From: Halicephalobus mephisto | Taxonomy: Eukaryota; Nematoda; Chromadorea; Rhabditida; Panagrolaimidae | NCBI GenBank assembly: GCA_009193035.1 | Contig: SWDT01000034.1 | Span: 186,001 to 250,000, forward strand | Reading direction: 5' to 3' | Length of the DNA stretch: 64,000 bases | In this document: positions 35,573-46,285 of the stretch, piece by piece | Layout of the letters: each line of letters starts with the position of its first letter | How positions within the stretch are numbered: the first letter of the stretch is position 1 | Notes under the pieces: generated by a model | What the model saw: the letters and a program-made list of their open reading frames with translations, nothing else | Database searches by the model: none | What the model was told of the DNA's origin: nothing | Translations under genes and position numbers: made by a program

Positions 35573-36835
35573 ATGGCTTTGAATCCAGACGTTTCTCTCG
35601 ATCTTGCCTGGGAAGTTGTCGATTTATGCCGCGACAATCCAGAAACTACGGCCAGATTTATGCTTTCAGGGAAGAAATCACTGGCTGCTATGAAGAAAGT
35701 AGTTAGTGAAGTCGAACATATTTGGTTTGGCAATTTTACCAACCGGAACGGCCAGTGTTCTGAAAACTCCCATCCGATATTAATTGAATGGGTGAGTAGA
35801 TAGATTACAATGATCTTATAGTTTTCTGATCAGACAAAAAAGCATTACGATATCGGAATCTTCGCAGTTCTGAAAGATCCTTATATGGGACCGATTATCC
35901 GATGGACATTGTCTTCTGTCAAGCAACTGATTTTCGATATCACAGATCCGCTTCCTACAGATATCACGGATTTGTTGTTGAAGAATTCGAGTAAGTTTTG
36001 CTTATTCAAAAGGATTATTATTTTTCAGATTTCACACATCTCTACGTATCTTGCGATAGTTTACCACAAGCAAAGTTGTTGATAGAAGCCAAAAGATTTA
36101 AATACATCAAGATATCATACACTCCAATTGAGGACGTAAAAGATACTCATATTGACACTGAGGTACTGGGATGTTGTGAAGTTCCCCTTGAGAAGATCTT
36201 AAAAGTTGAATCCATCAAGACGAATTCATTGTATATTGATTACGATGGCGAAAAACAAGACTTTTGCAGTGGTCTTCGTGAAATCGATGTGAGGTTAGTT
36301 TTGCATTTTTGTTTTATTGTGATTAGTCGTTTACAGTCCTAACTTCCAGTCCCTCAAAGAGTTGCAGTTGTTTATTAATGATATATACTTATTTTTCCGT
36401 CCTGAGGAAGTTCGTGAATTTTTAGAGTTGTTGACTACAAAACTTGTCAATTTGACGACGATTGAACTTTCTTTCTTTGAATTTAGTGATAAAATGGTCT
36501 ACAACGAGGAAGAAGGAAGCTTGATTGTACCTTTTAATCTCTCCGAGGCCTTTATAGGTTACAAACACGAACTAACTAATTACAATGGACAAGCAAATAT
36601 CGAAATTAACCATCGTGTCGATTTCAAAGTAGTTTACAATACTCCTGAAAATACCATCAAAAATTTCCTCGAAAACCATGAAAAACAATATCCAGACTTT
36701 GAGTATCATCCCAATATTGACGATGATGATAGATATTGGTTCTCTAAGTCAAGTGAAATCTCACAGAGTTTGAAAATAAAGATTATATTTCGTGTGATTT
36801 ATGAGGATGATAACTCATGGCGGTCTCACATTTGA
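35573..36835 (+). CDS. Unassigned four-exon family member 3 (possibly F-box-like)
   Basis: Exons 35573-35791, 35834-35990, 36029-36293 and 36337-36835 give 379 aa, phases 0/1/2 like the two minus-strand paralogues 20 kb away. TTTCTCTAG ends 2 nt before the ATG, a likely trans-splice site. Residues 8-40 (AWEVVDLCRDNPETTARF, MLSGKKSLAAMKK) form a helical pair reminiscent of an F-box but without its usual LP motif. The body has LRR-like blocks: IIRWTLSSVKQL, LPTDITDLLLKNSS, AKLLIEAKRFKYI, FQSLKELQLF, FLELLTTKLVNL. YNGQANIEINHR is the most conserved family block. Introns are all short (38-43 bp). Function unknown; a substrate-receptor role is only a hypothesis. Confidence 0.82.
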
Positions 36836-37039
36836 AAGCTCATTCCGAAAGACAACGAAGCTGATTTTCGTAAATAATGTGTTTAATATTTGTAATATTA
36901 TTGATTACTAAATATTAGAGTTTCGTAAGTTAAGAATAATAAAGATGTAAGGTGTTAGGATAGGAACCAAGAGTATATTAATAATCTTTAAACAACAGTA
37001 ATACACAAACAACAACTATAATATATCTAAACAAAGGTT

Positions 37040-37342
37040 TCAGGACTTGTTTTTCGATCTGATGCTTTTATCCTAAGATACAAAGCTTTTGTAATTCCGG
37101 GAGCAGTGGTGGCGATCATAGCTCGTACCTTTCAATATCACTCCACGCAAGACAACCTAAGGTCTCACTAATATCCTACACATAAAAAAAGTGTAACTTT
37201 TAATACAGTAACAAATGCAAATCGTGACTATTAAGTTTTATTTTTGTCACAAAAGTCGAATATCCATGAAAAATGTGACGATTGTATTATATTTTTGTTA
37301 CATTTCGCAATTCTTATTCGACCAAAAATTCTTTTGCATGTA
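37040..37342 (-). mobile_element. Inverted LTR-like relic plus a MITE family B copy
   Basis: 37050-37135 is a decayed reverse-complement match to the LTR-like relic at 12360-12440 (GGACTTGTTTTTC, CTAAGATACAAAGC, GTGGTGGCGATCA on the plus strand). 37177-37342 is a full MITE family B copy: ACACATAAAAAAAGTGTAAC to ACCAAAAATTCTTTTGCATG, with GTCACAAAAGTC / ATGTGACGATTG inside. Confidence 0.5.
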
Positions 37343-37763
37343 ACAGCAAAGTTCTCATTTGTCACCATGTCCCGAAAATGACGATTTTTCGTACATTAAC
37401 TTCCATGGTAATTAGTTAATTTTGGAAATTCACCATGATTCGCTTTTTGCTTTAATCGAAATCCCGATTTTTTGAATTCCAAGTTGTGTCTTCTTATTTT
37501 TGAAGTGATTTATTCGTTCGTCATCGAAAAAAGATTAATTTGAAACAAGGAAAACATCTGGGAAAGATCCGTCCAGATTGGGATAAACGGCTAATTGGAT
37601 CAGCAAACTGGCCTTTTTTGAAATTCCCACAATAAAATTTTTGCCCTCAAGGGAAAATCGGTTCAAGACACGCCCCTAAACGTCTGAGACATTGTGAAAT
37701 AATTAATTTTTTGTTCTTCTTTGATTTAAGATCAATTTTGAAATCGTCTAAAATTGACCAAAC

Positions 37764-40700
37764 ATGACGAGGTTACCGATCCTAGCTTTGGTCGCTGTAC
37801 TTGCAGTATTTATTTCGAATTTTTCACATGCAAACGGTAAGTTCAAAAATAAATTTTTATTTTTACAAAAAAATTATATTTTTCCGTTTGGGAGTTTTTT
37901 GGACGAAATTTTTTATTTTTATTCAATTTAGGAAATAACTGTTTTTGTTCATTTTTAGATATACATTTAGTTTATTTTACGTTGAAATTAAAAATATAAA
38001 AATTATTTTAAAAAAATTAAAAAACTTTTTTGAAGTCTCAAATGGAAAATTCATCCATATTATTCAAATAATCACATAAGTTTTCTAAAATCATGATTAA
38101 CTGAGTAGAATCAATACATAAGAGTTCCTGAATCATAGTTTTCACATTATTTGATTTTTATTGAATGTAATCGATGACAGAATTCCATTCCAATAGAAGA
38201 TTAATCATAATTGAATGGAATCAACACGTAAGAGTTCCTGAATTATAGTTTTCACATTATTTGATTTTTACTGAGTGTAATCGATGACAGGATTGCATTC
38301 CAATAGAAGAATAATCATAACTGAATTGAATCAACGTGATAACATCTTTTTAACCGGAAAGAAACGTGATCCAAACATGTTGATTCCATTCAGTTATGGT
38401 CAATCTTCTATTGGAATGTAATCCTGTCATCGATTGCACTCAGAATCAAATGATGTGAAAACTGTGATCAGAAGCTCTTGTTGATTCTATTCAATTAGGT
38501 ATGATTTCAGAAAACCTGTGCAAAAAATAATTTTTTATTATGATGTCAGAAAATACTCGCCAAAGACCAAACGTCAATTTTAGGTTATTTTAAAGATTTC
38601 CGTTTGGGAGTTGTCGAACGAGTTTTATTTTTATTCGAGCTTAATTTCGAGGAAAATTGAATTATTTTTCTTTTTCATAAAATACTCGCTTTAACCTGTT
38701 TTAATTTTAAAAATATAAATCATATTTAAAAAGAACGAGATTTCAAATTAAAAAAATAAAACACATTTGAGTCCCAAATGGAGATTATGCACACAAAAAG
38801 GTATATTAAAACGGCTCTAGTGTACCAGATACATCATATTTAATATATCGGTAGATTGAATACAATATACCGGTACTTACTAAATATATCGGTACATTGA
38901 ATACAATATACCGGTACTTACTAAATATATCGGTAGATTGAATACAATATACCGGTACTTACTAAATATATCGGTACATTGAATGTATTGCATCCGATAC
39001 ATTAGAGTTATTTTAATGCATCGGTATATTGAACATAACACGTTGATATCATACTTCACATAGTGGTACATTGCATATAATGTAGCCAATATATCATAAT
39101 CGTTTCAATGCATCGGTACATCAAATACAATGCACTAATATCTATTTAATATATTGGTACATTGAATATAATGTATCTTATACATTAGAACTGTTTCAAT
39201 GCATCCACACATTGAATACAACGTACCGATATCAACGTAATATATCGATACGTTGAATATAATATATCTCATAAATCAGAACCATTTTAATATATCTGTG
39301 CTTTGTATATAATGCACCAGTATCAACTCAATATACTGATTCGTTGAAAATAATGTATCCGATACATTAGAACCGTTTCAATGTATCCATGATTGACATC
39401 AACTTAATGTATCCGATACATCAGAACCGTTTCAGTGTGGCCATAAATTACATGCCATGTGTCTTTTTTGTGTGTATTATAACTATTGAAACAGTTTTTG
39501 GATAACTTTCTTCTTGAATTACTGTAATGTGTTTGGGATTTTCATACTTTAGAAACTATAATTTGCTATAAAGATCTCAAAATCAAAAACAAAACGAAAA
39601 TTTTTCAATTTTTGGTAATCAACTTTATTGTCAGAATTGAGCTTTTTTATAACTTTCTAAATACTGTAATCTTAATATTAGCATTTAGAAATCTTTCAAA
39701 TTTCACTAATTTAGCATATAGTCTTAAAGTGACGAAAGAGAATTCAAATATTTTTCCGATTTGGTTCTTTGTTCATGGTACTGTAAAATATATTTTAAAT
39801 TTCCTATTTTTTGAAAATTTGTTTTTAATATCATGGAAATTATTCAAATTCTTCTTTAATTGATGTTTCTTTTTAACACTAAAACTGTAATTACGCATTC
39901 CATACATGTCTACAAATAACCTATGATATTTACGATTTTGCTGTGGTACAGACCAGTCTCTTGAGAGTTGATTTCTTGAACATCTTTATTCCAAACAATA
40001 TAAAAATTCCAAAGAAAACAATCCAAAAACAACAATAATTTTCCTAAAAGTAGTTAATTTATAAAAAATCAGAGTATTTCTACAGTAACTTCAGAGACTA
40101 TCGTAGTACACATAAAAAACATAACTTTTAGTACAGTAACAAATGCAAATCGTCACTATTAAGTTTCATTTTTCGTCACAAAAATCAAATCGATTATGTC
40201 AGATTTCGAAATTATTACTGGACCAAAAGTTATGTTTTTGTGTAAAGTTGGCAATTTGTCGATAAAAAGTTGATTCATCATTTTTAATTATAATCTACAA
40301 AATAATATAACTTTCTATCTAGTGACAAATACAAATCATCACTATTAAATTAAATTTTTGTCACAAAAGCGAAATATTTATAAACAAATGTGACAATTAT
40401 GTTACATTTCGCAATTCTTACTGGACCAAAAGTTATTTTTTTCCATGTGCACTTTTTTTTCATTTTCCACATAAATTCAGAAAATCCATTGGTATTTCTT
40501 CATTACTTTTCTGCATATCTGCGATGATTCTTTTCTTTTGTGTACATCCTTAGGGTTTACTGTACTTGACCATTTTGATATAAAGTTGCTAACTGGTCGG
40601 GAATTTAGTTTGGAATGTTATAATTTTGAAAAATAAAAAGAATCAAATTATGCGGACGAAGAAAACCAGTGACAGAAGATAATCCGAACGCTCCGGATCC

Positions 40701-42530
40701 ATTAGAAAACCAAACATTTGATGTTCACATGGAATTCAAGAAGTGGACCTGATTTTGAAATACGAATTAGAAGAAAAAGAATTTTTTATTTAGTTACATT
40801 TCAAACGAGTTACGCGATGATTAATTTCAAAAAAAATTCAACTTTAATCAATTTAAAATTTTTTAAACTAAAATTACTTTTATCAAATTATTATAAAAAA
40901 TTAAATTTCACTAATATAAAAATTATAAATAACATTTTCCCAAATTTTAAATTACAAAATTTCCAAATATCTTTAAAATTCTAAAAAATTTTTAATTATG
41001 TTTGAAATTCTAAAAAATTTAAAAGTATTTTCGAAATTTTAAAATATTTTTGAAATTTTAAAATATTTTTGAATTTTTCGAAGATTTCAGAATATTGTGC
41101 AAAATTCTGAAAACTTTTAGATAAATATAATCCATGGTTATTTTCAGAATCGAAAAAACCCAGAGACATCCAGTATCAGCTGACTTCTGGAGCCGTATCT
41201 GTGGACATGAGTAAACTGAGACAAAAAAGACAAGATTACCGTAATTTTGGAAGAAATCCACCTGGAATGATATCAGGAGGAAATAACGATGATCAAGATC
41301 CTTATAATCAAGGTTCTCCACAGACGGTTAATTTCGCAAGCCCTCAGGGTAACTCCCAATTTTCTCGAAAAATAGTGGGCCCCGCACCTACGGCCTCTAA
41401 ACCGGTGCTAAATAACGTCCAAAATCCACGAAGACCTCAGATTCCACGACCACAAGTTTATGTAAGTTCTAATTTTTAAAAAAATTTTAAAAAATTTAAA
41501 AAAAAATTCCACAAAATCTTCTACTTTAAAACTATTTTTTTATTATGTTTTTTATGAATTTTTTGAACTTTTTTTTGATTTCCAGAATCCTAAATTCCCT
41601 CAGAAGCCCTCTTTCCGTCCTCCAAACTCTCATCAAAGAAATTCCGTGAACAACCAAGTTTCTCGACCCTTGGTTCCTTCTCCAGAAGGAACTGGTCTCC
41701 AGGAACACCAGGCCACCAAGTACTACTACCCCCCTCGGATGCCCTTACCTCTCCCGGAATGCTTCCACAACCCCACAGGCTATGTTTGTTGCAACAAACA
41801 CCTCAACGACCTCATTGTCGACACTTATACGCAACTTGCAGCAAAACCCAAATTTCACACTTGTAACATCAACGCCATCGCTCAGCACCTTCAGATGAAC
41901 GCAGAAAAACGATTCAATACGTCTTTCGAAACGATTGCCGGTTTTGAAGATTTTGCTCAAAAAATCCACTTTAATGGAAATCTCGCTTGTAAAGTTGAAA
42001 TCAACGGAAGGTAACTGAAAAATTTCAAAAATAATTTCCATCAAAATTTAAATTCTTTGAATTTTCTAAAATTCTGCAGAAAACTTTTGAAATTTCTAAA
42101 AATCTCATGAAAATCCACAATTCAGTGAAATTGGAAATTTTTTAGAATATCATGAAAATTTCTCAAGCTTTTCAAAATTTTATAAAACTTCCTTCCAGAT
42201 TCAGAATCTATTAGGCACTTCTATAACCTTCTAAATCCCGTGAAAGTTCCCAAAATCTCCCATAATATTGTAAAAATTTTTTAAATTTTTCAAAAATTCC
42301 CATAACCAAGTTCCAAAAACTAAAACTCTAAAAATCCACAAAGAACTTTAAAAATTCATATCAAAACCATTTCAAAAATCTCCAATTTTATCATGTTCCA
42401 TTTCAGTTACATGCTAGCCTATGCCACAGTAAGAAATGTAGCAGCTGTTCTCCCCGAGGAAAACCTCATCGGTCCACAGCAAGAACGACCATTGCACCAC
42501 ATTTCTCGTCGACATACCATGTTCATCTAG
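37764..42530 (+). CDS. Ground-like domain secreted protein (hedgehog-related grl family)
   Basis: Four exons: 37764-37836, 41148-41461, 41586-42010, 42407-42530, giving 311 aa. Exon 1 encodes a clean signal peptide (MTRLPILALVAVLAVF...). A Pro/Gln/Asn/Arg-rich low-complexity region follows (residues ~45-165), then a C-terminal ground-like domain: GYVCCNKHLNDLI, HTCNINAIAQHLQ, FETIAGFEDFAQKI, CKVEINGRYMLAYATV. The paired CC and later Cys residues of the domain are present. These nematode-specific proteins are secreted, associated with cuticle or extracellular matrix, and related in evolution to the Hedgehog N-terminal domain; the exact role here is unknown. The 3.3-kb first intron is packed with repeats. 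The stop lies 47 bp from the convergent coq-4 stop. Confidence 0.85.
38791..39476. repeat. Palindromic element family A copy in grl intron 1
   Basis: Termini ACACAAAAAGGTATATTAAA and GTCTTTTTTGTGTGT are inverted. The interior is an array of TATCGGTACATTGAATA-type units, including a clean 55-bp tandem (AATATACCGGTACTTACTAA) three times near 38865-38980. An 80-160-bp inverted repeat (GAATCAACA..AAGAGTTCCTGAATC and its mirror) also lies just upstream at 38095-38500. Confidence 0.65.
40108..40450. mobile_element. Inverted copy of the MITE pair
   Basis: Two family B copies (40108-40244, 40304-40450) flank the spacer AGTTGATTCATCATTTTTAA. The block is the reverse complement of 30752-31118. Confidence 0.7.
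40640..40800 (+). pseudogene. Relic of the 110-aa orphan ORF family
   Basis: The local frame TEDNPNAPDPLENQ corresponds to ELDNPLTPDLWG of the intact ORF, and downstream DNA (GAAATACGAATTAGAAG) corresponds to its KYEMELDK segment. Stops interrupt it. It lies in the first intron of the ground-like gene. Confidence 0.45.
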
Positions 42531-42577
42531 CCAATTTAAAAAGTGCAATCAAACCAAATAGAAAATAAAAACTAATC

Positions 42578-43769
42578 CTAATTTACCCATTCTCGAAAAG
42601 GAACTATTGAACATTCTTGTTGCAATTGTCGAATTGGTTTCTCAAATTGATTTTCCCAATCCAGAGCTATCAAAAGACGACTTTTTTGAGCTTGTTCCAA
42701 GATCCAAGGCAGATTCTTTTCTAGTAATTGTTGTCCATGTACGGGTCCCAATCTTGCTCCACCAAATATAGCTGCAGTGATGCACATCGGAAGACCTAGT
42801 TGAATCGCTTCAAAGTACTTTACTGTCACTTCGCCAAGCATGTTTGGTTTCATTTCGAGGAGAGTATGAGTGAAGTCATGAGTTTCTCGATACCTAAAAT
42901 AGAAAAATAGAATCTCCAATATTAGTAATCTACCCTCAATGAGGTTGTTTAACATTAGATACGATGTTTCGGATATCTATCAGTATTTCAACATACAACG
43001 ATTGGTCTTCAGAAATAGAAAGGCTTGATATTCCCCATGGCCCTGGCCCAGAAATCTCTAGATCCACTCAAGCCGAATACAGCTCAAAAACATTAATTTT
43101 GAAATCATGTAGTTACAAAACTGACAAACAAAATCAAAATTGCCATGTAGGCTACTTTAATTCCCAAAGAGTTCTAGAAATACAGTAGATGAATCACATG
43201 AAAATGCTTATTTTTAACTTTTATAATAGTACGATTGATTCCGAAATAGCTTAAAATTACAAAGCTGTTGTACAAAACCGAAATTATTAAGTAGGGCATT
43301 TTAGTTTTTAAAACTCCTAGAAATTCTTCTAGAGATAGTTTCATAAAAAATCGCCGTTGATTTTTATAATTCTATGATGTTAAACCAACCTCTGCATGAC
43401 ATAAACATGTTCAGGGTCGTCGATATATTGAACTGGGGGTCTGGCATCCGGATGGGTATTCAAGTCATCGAGGAACCTCGCGTATTCTCTTCCAAACGTT
43501 CCGTCAGCGAGACTTTTCAATTTTTCTCTATCTATAGTTTGATCCGTGATCCTCGGCTTATGTCGAAGAAGCCACTTTCCGGTCTTGTCCTGGAGCATTC
43601 TGCCGTGTATGTTCCTCAAAACAGGTCCGATTGCCGTTGTTTCTCCCATTGCCGCGACCATGTCTCCTCGTTTGGGGTCGGTGATCGCCGCTATAGCTGA
43701 ACCAAGGGATAAAACGGCTTTCTGGACAACGTTAGTAGGGATATGAGTGGGATACAGCTTCGTGGCCAT
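42578..43769 (-). CDS. coq-4: Ubiquinone biosynthesis protein COQ4
   Basis: Two exons, 43769-43390 and 42893-42578, give 231 aa, the usual length of nematode COQ-4. The zinc-binding signature HDxxH-x11-E is intact at the exon 2 start (HDFTH, then E eleven residues on). Family role: a peripheral matrix-side inner-membrane protein that organises the CoQ synthesis complex and is now linked to decarboxylation and hydroxylation of the C1 position of the quinone ring. The start [13 protein letters not shown] begins 2 nt after the stop codon of the upstream mitochondrial gene, with A at -3 and G at +4. No separate acceptor consensus precedes it. Convergent with the ground-like gene. Confidence 0.93.
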
Positions 43770-43771
43770 GA

Positions 43772-44155
43772 TTAGGAAACCTCCAAAGTCCCGGTGGAAA
43801 ATTGTTTTTTCACTTCTTCTCCTTTTCCTTTCAAAATTTCCTCAATGTTCTTCTTCCCGTTCAAATCACTGAACCAACCAAGATTGTCTGCAATAATGTG
43901 GTGGTTACGACAGGAATCACAAGTCACAATAACAACTCCGGTGTCGTAGGACTTTTTTGAAAATTCCTTAGGACCCTAAAAACGTCCTATTGTATGTAAA
44001 ATTACCATGATTCTCACCTGTCTAGAATTGCAAACTTTACAAGTATATTGGATAGCAAGTCTTCTGTCAAGAGACCCGACAGGAGTAGAGGCGAAATATC
44101 GACGAGTATCTAGTCGGATTAAGGACCTGAACGCAGAACGCACAACAGGTAGCAT
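43772..44155 (-). CDS. DNL-type zinc-finger mitochondrial protein (DNLZ / Zim17-Tim15 family)
   Basis: Exons 44155-44018 and 43975-43772 give 113 aa. Residues 1-24 ([14 protein letters not shown]...) form an amphipathic basic mitochondrial presequence. The domain has zinc ligands CKVC and CDSC and the diagnostic block ADNLGWFSD. Family role: a matrix partner that keeps mitochondrial Hsp70 soluble and supports protein import. CTTTCTAG ends 9 nt upstream of the ATG, a good trans-splice acceptor. The stop TAA is separated from the coq-4 ATG by only TC, so the two proteins are almost certainly made from one locus transcript or from alternative transcripts of one unit. Confidence 0.9.
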
Positions 44156-45006
44156 AGAGTGACCCTAGAAAGAAGAAAAATAACAATATCGATATATGGA
44201 AAACTAAACTAAAAGAAGAGACAGAAACAATGACGAAATTCGCATATAAAGTCAAGTTTATAAAAATCTCGAAACGAAAAATTCGAACCAGTCAAAACTT
44301 GAAAATTCAAATTCCGTCTTTCGGCTTTCTTTCATCTTTATCCTTCTTTTTATACTTTTTAGAGAAGTTTTTGATATATTAAAAATGAAAATAAAAGTAG
44401 AAATAATCATCATTATGAAATCTTAAAATGAAAAGTTTATGTCAGTCAAAAAATGAAAATCCGAATTCCACCTTTCGGCTTCTTTGGTTCCACTTTTAAA
44501 TTTTACAGTTATATTTTAATTTCTTCAGAAATGTCTATTTTCCTTCTTAAATAATGACGTTCATTATCTGGGGGCTCGGAAGATCTCAGTAAATTGTAAA
44601 TTGTAAATTGTAAATTGTAATTTGTAATTTGTAAATTGTAAATTGTAAATTGTAATTTGTAAGTTGTGTTATTTTAATTTTAAAAATTTCCAGCTCCGTT
44701 TGCGTTATCCTTGGATGACTTCCAAATCTCGATTGAAGTCAAAGAATCCAGACAGAATTGTTAATTTTCAAATCGATTTCGAATTAATTCGAATTCCAAA
44801 ATCGGGAAGTTCTATTCGGAAATAGAGGATTTGGGAAATCCGATGGTTCTGATCCGGATCTCCGATGATTGGGAAGTTCTGACTTCTGCGTGCTTCTAGG
44901 TCGCTGATTATTTGTCTATTATTAGGAAACTTGCTGAAGACAGATTTTACCGAATATCGTTGAGCTGTTTTGCTGTCTTCCAAGGCTGTCTATTGCCTCA
45001 GGGACC
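44156..45006. repeat. Spacer with (AAATTGT)n heptamer repeat
   Basis: About 44590-44665 is a short tandem run of AAATTGT/AATTTGT heptamers. The rest is the presumed shared upstream region of the dnlz/coq-4 unit. No other feature seen. Confidence 0.5.
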
Positions 45007-45888
45007 ATGTCGGATCTCTTCGTCTCGACCTCGGCTGTGGATCTACTTTCCTTAAAACCACGTGAACCCCATTTTTTCTTCGATTCTGAAAGATTAGTAA
45101 GTTGTTCGGAAGGATTTCATATATGAACTTTATGTTTCTAGTACGTTAGTGAGATCACCGAACAAGCTGTGGAAACTTACAAAGTTGCCAAATGTGATGG
45201 AAGTAGGAGCGATCCTCGTCTGGAGTATTTGTTGAATAGAATTTTCGATATGAACTCGTCATCAGGACCAGACCGAACGAGCTGCGAAGACTCCAGAAGA
45301 CCCGACTGCACTGCTTTCTGAAAATTATGGAAATTTTGGAATTCCACTCGATCGAGTTCTCAGAGACGAGATTTTCGATGTTCTTTTTTTATTACTTCCG
45401 AAATCAAAAGAACTAAACCTTGCTTCGATGTGCCGACGCTTGACCAAAGTGGGAAACCCCGGGGATGTCCTCAACGGACTCCTCAAGAATAAAAACACCT
45501 ACTGACTTGTCAAATCTCTTTCGATCTTCATCAAAATTTCACTTAGCAATTCATCCGAAAAATCCAAAAACCTTGATTTTTGTGAGTTTTTAATTATTTT
45601 AAATTTATAATTAAAAATAACATTTTTGGAATTTTCGAATTCCCGCGCAGAGAGACGGAACTTTAAAAAATGGCAAATCTGGCAATTGTCTAAGAAAATC
45701 AAAAAATTTTAATTTTTAAAATAATTTTATATTTTTAAGAAAATAAGAAAGCTACAGAAACAAGTGCGGATTCTACAGTACCCATGGAAACAAATTTTGA
45801 AGCTACAGAAGAAACTGCATCCGAGGATGAAGCTTCTACTTCGACGACTGCTAAGTATTCAAGAGAACTATTCTCCTGGGTATATTGA
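45007..45888 (+). pseudogene. Frame-disrupted gene, unknown family (weak F-box-like motif)
   Basis: Exon 1 (45007-45096, MSDLFVSTSAVDLLS...) splices cleanly through a 45-bp intron to 45142 (YVSEITEQAVETYK..., LEYLLNRIFDMN). The frame then shifts by +1 near 45255-45300 and continues as KTPEDPTALLSENYG... RDEIFDVLFLLLPKS... MCRRLTKVGN to a TGA at 45505. A second +1 shift near an A5 run would extend it through PTDLSNLFRSS to a GTGAGT donor at 45585. An exon at 45738-45888 (TSADSTVPMET..., ELFSWVY, stop) could be its end. EIFDVLFLLLPKSKELNLAS then CRRL is loosely F-box-like. Two shifts near homopolymers mean either a pseudogene or assembly indels. Confidence 0.5.
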
Positions 45889-46133
45889 TCCTCATAGTAT
45901 CTTGGACTCTCTGATCCCAATATTGACTATAGTAGGAGTCAATTCAAGAATAGTGTCTAGGATAGCAAGTAGGCAAAGTTACAAAGATTACAATATATGA
46001 ACAAGAATGTAGATCAGAAAAGGTTGAAGATTTAGAATCCCATTTTATATCCTATTAGGAACTGCTAAGTATTCAGGAGAACTATTCTCCTGGGTATATT
46101 GATCTTCATAGTATCTTGGACTCCCTGGTCTCG
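45848..46133 (+). repeat. 72-bp duplication of the terminal coding exon
   Basis: ACTGCTAAGTATTCAAGAGA... at 45848-45920 recurs at 46062-46133 with few changes; both keep the codons for a SRELFSWVY / SGELFSWVY ending and the stop. Confidence 0.7.
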
Positions 46134-46285
46134 ACATGAACGATATTGATTCATTGTTTCGAAAAAAATATGTTTGAAAATTGCAAACAAGTCTCAATTT
46201 CAGTCTTTATTAACTTCAAATTTAATAAATACAATTTTTGGGCAAAATTGACTCGTATTAATTTCTTTAAAAAGATGTTTAAAAA

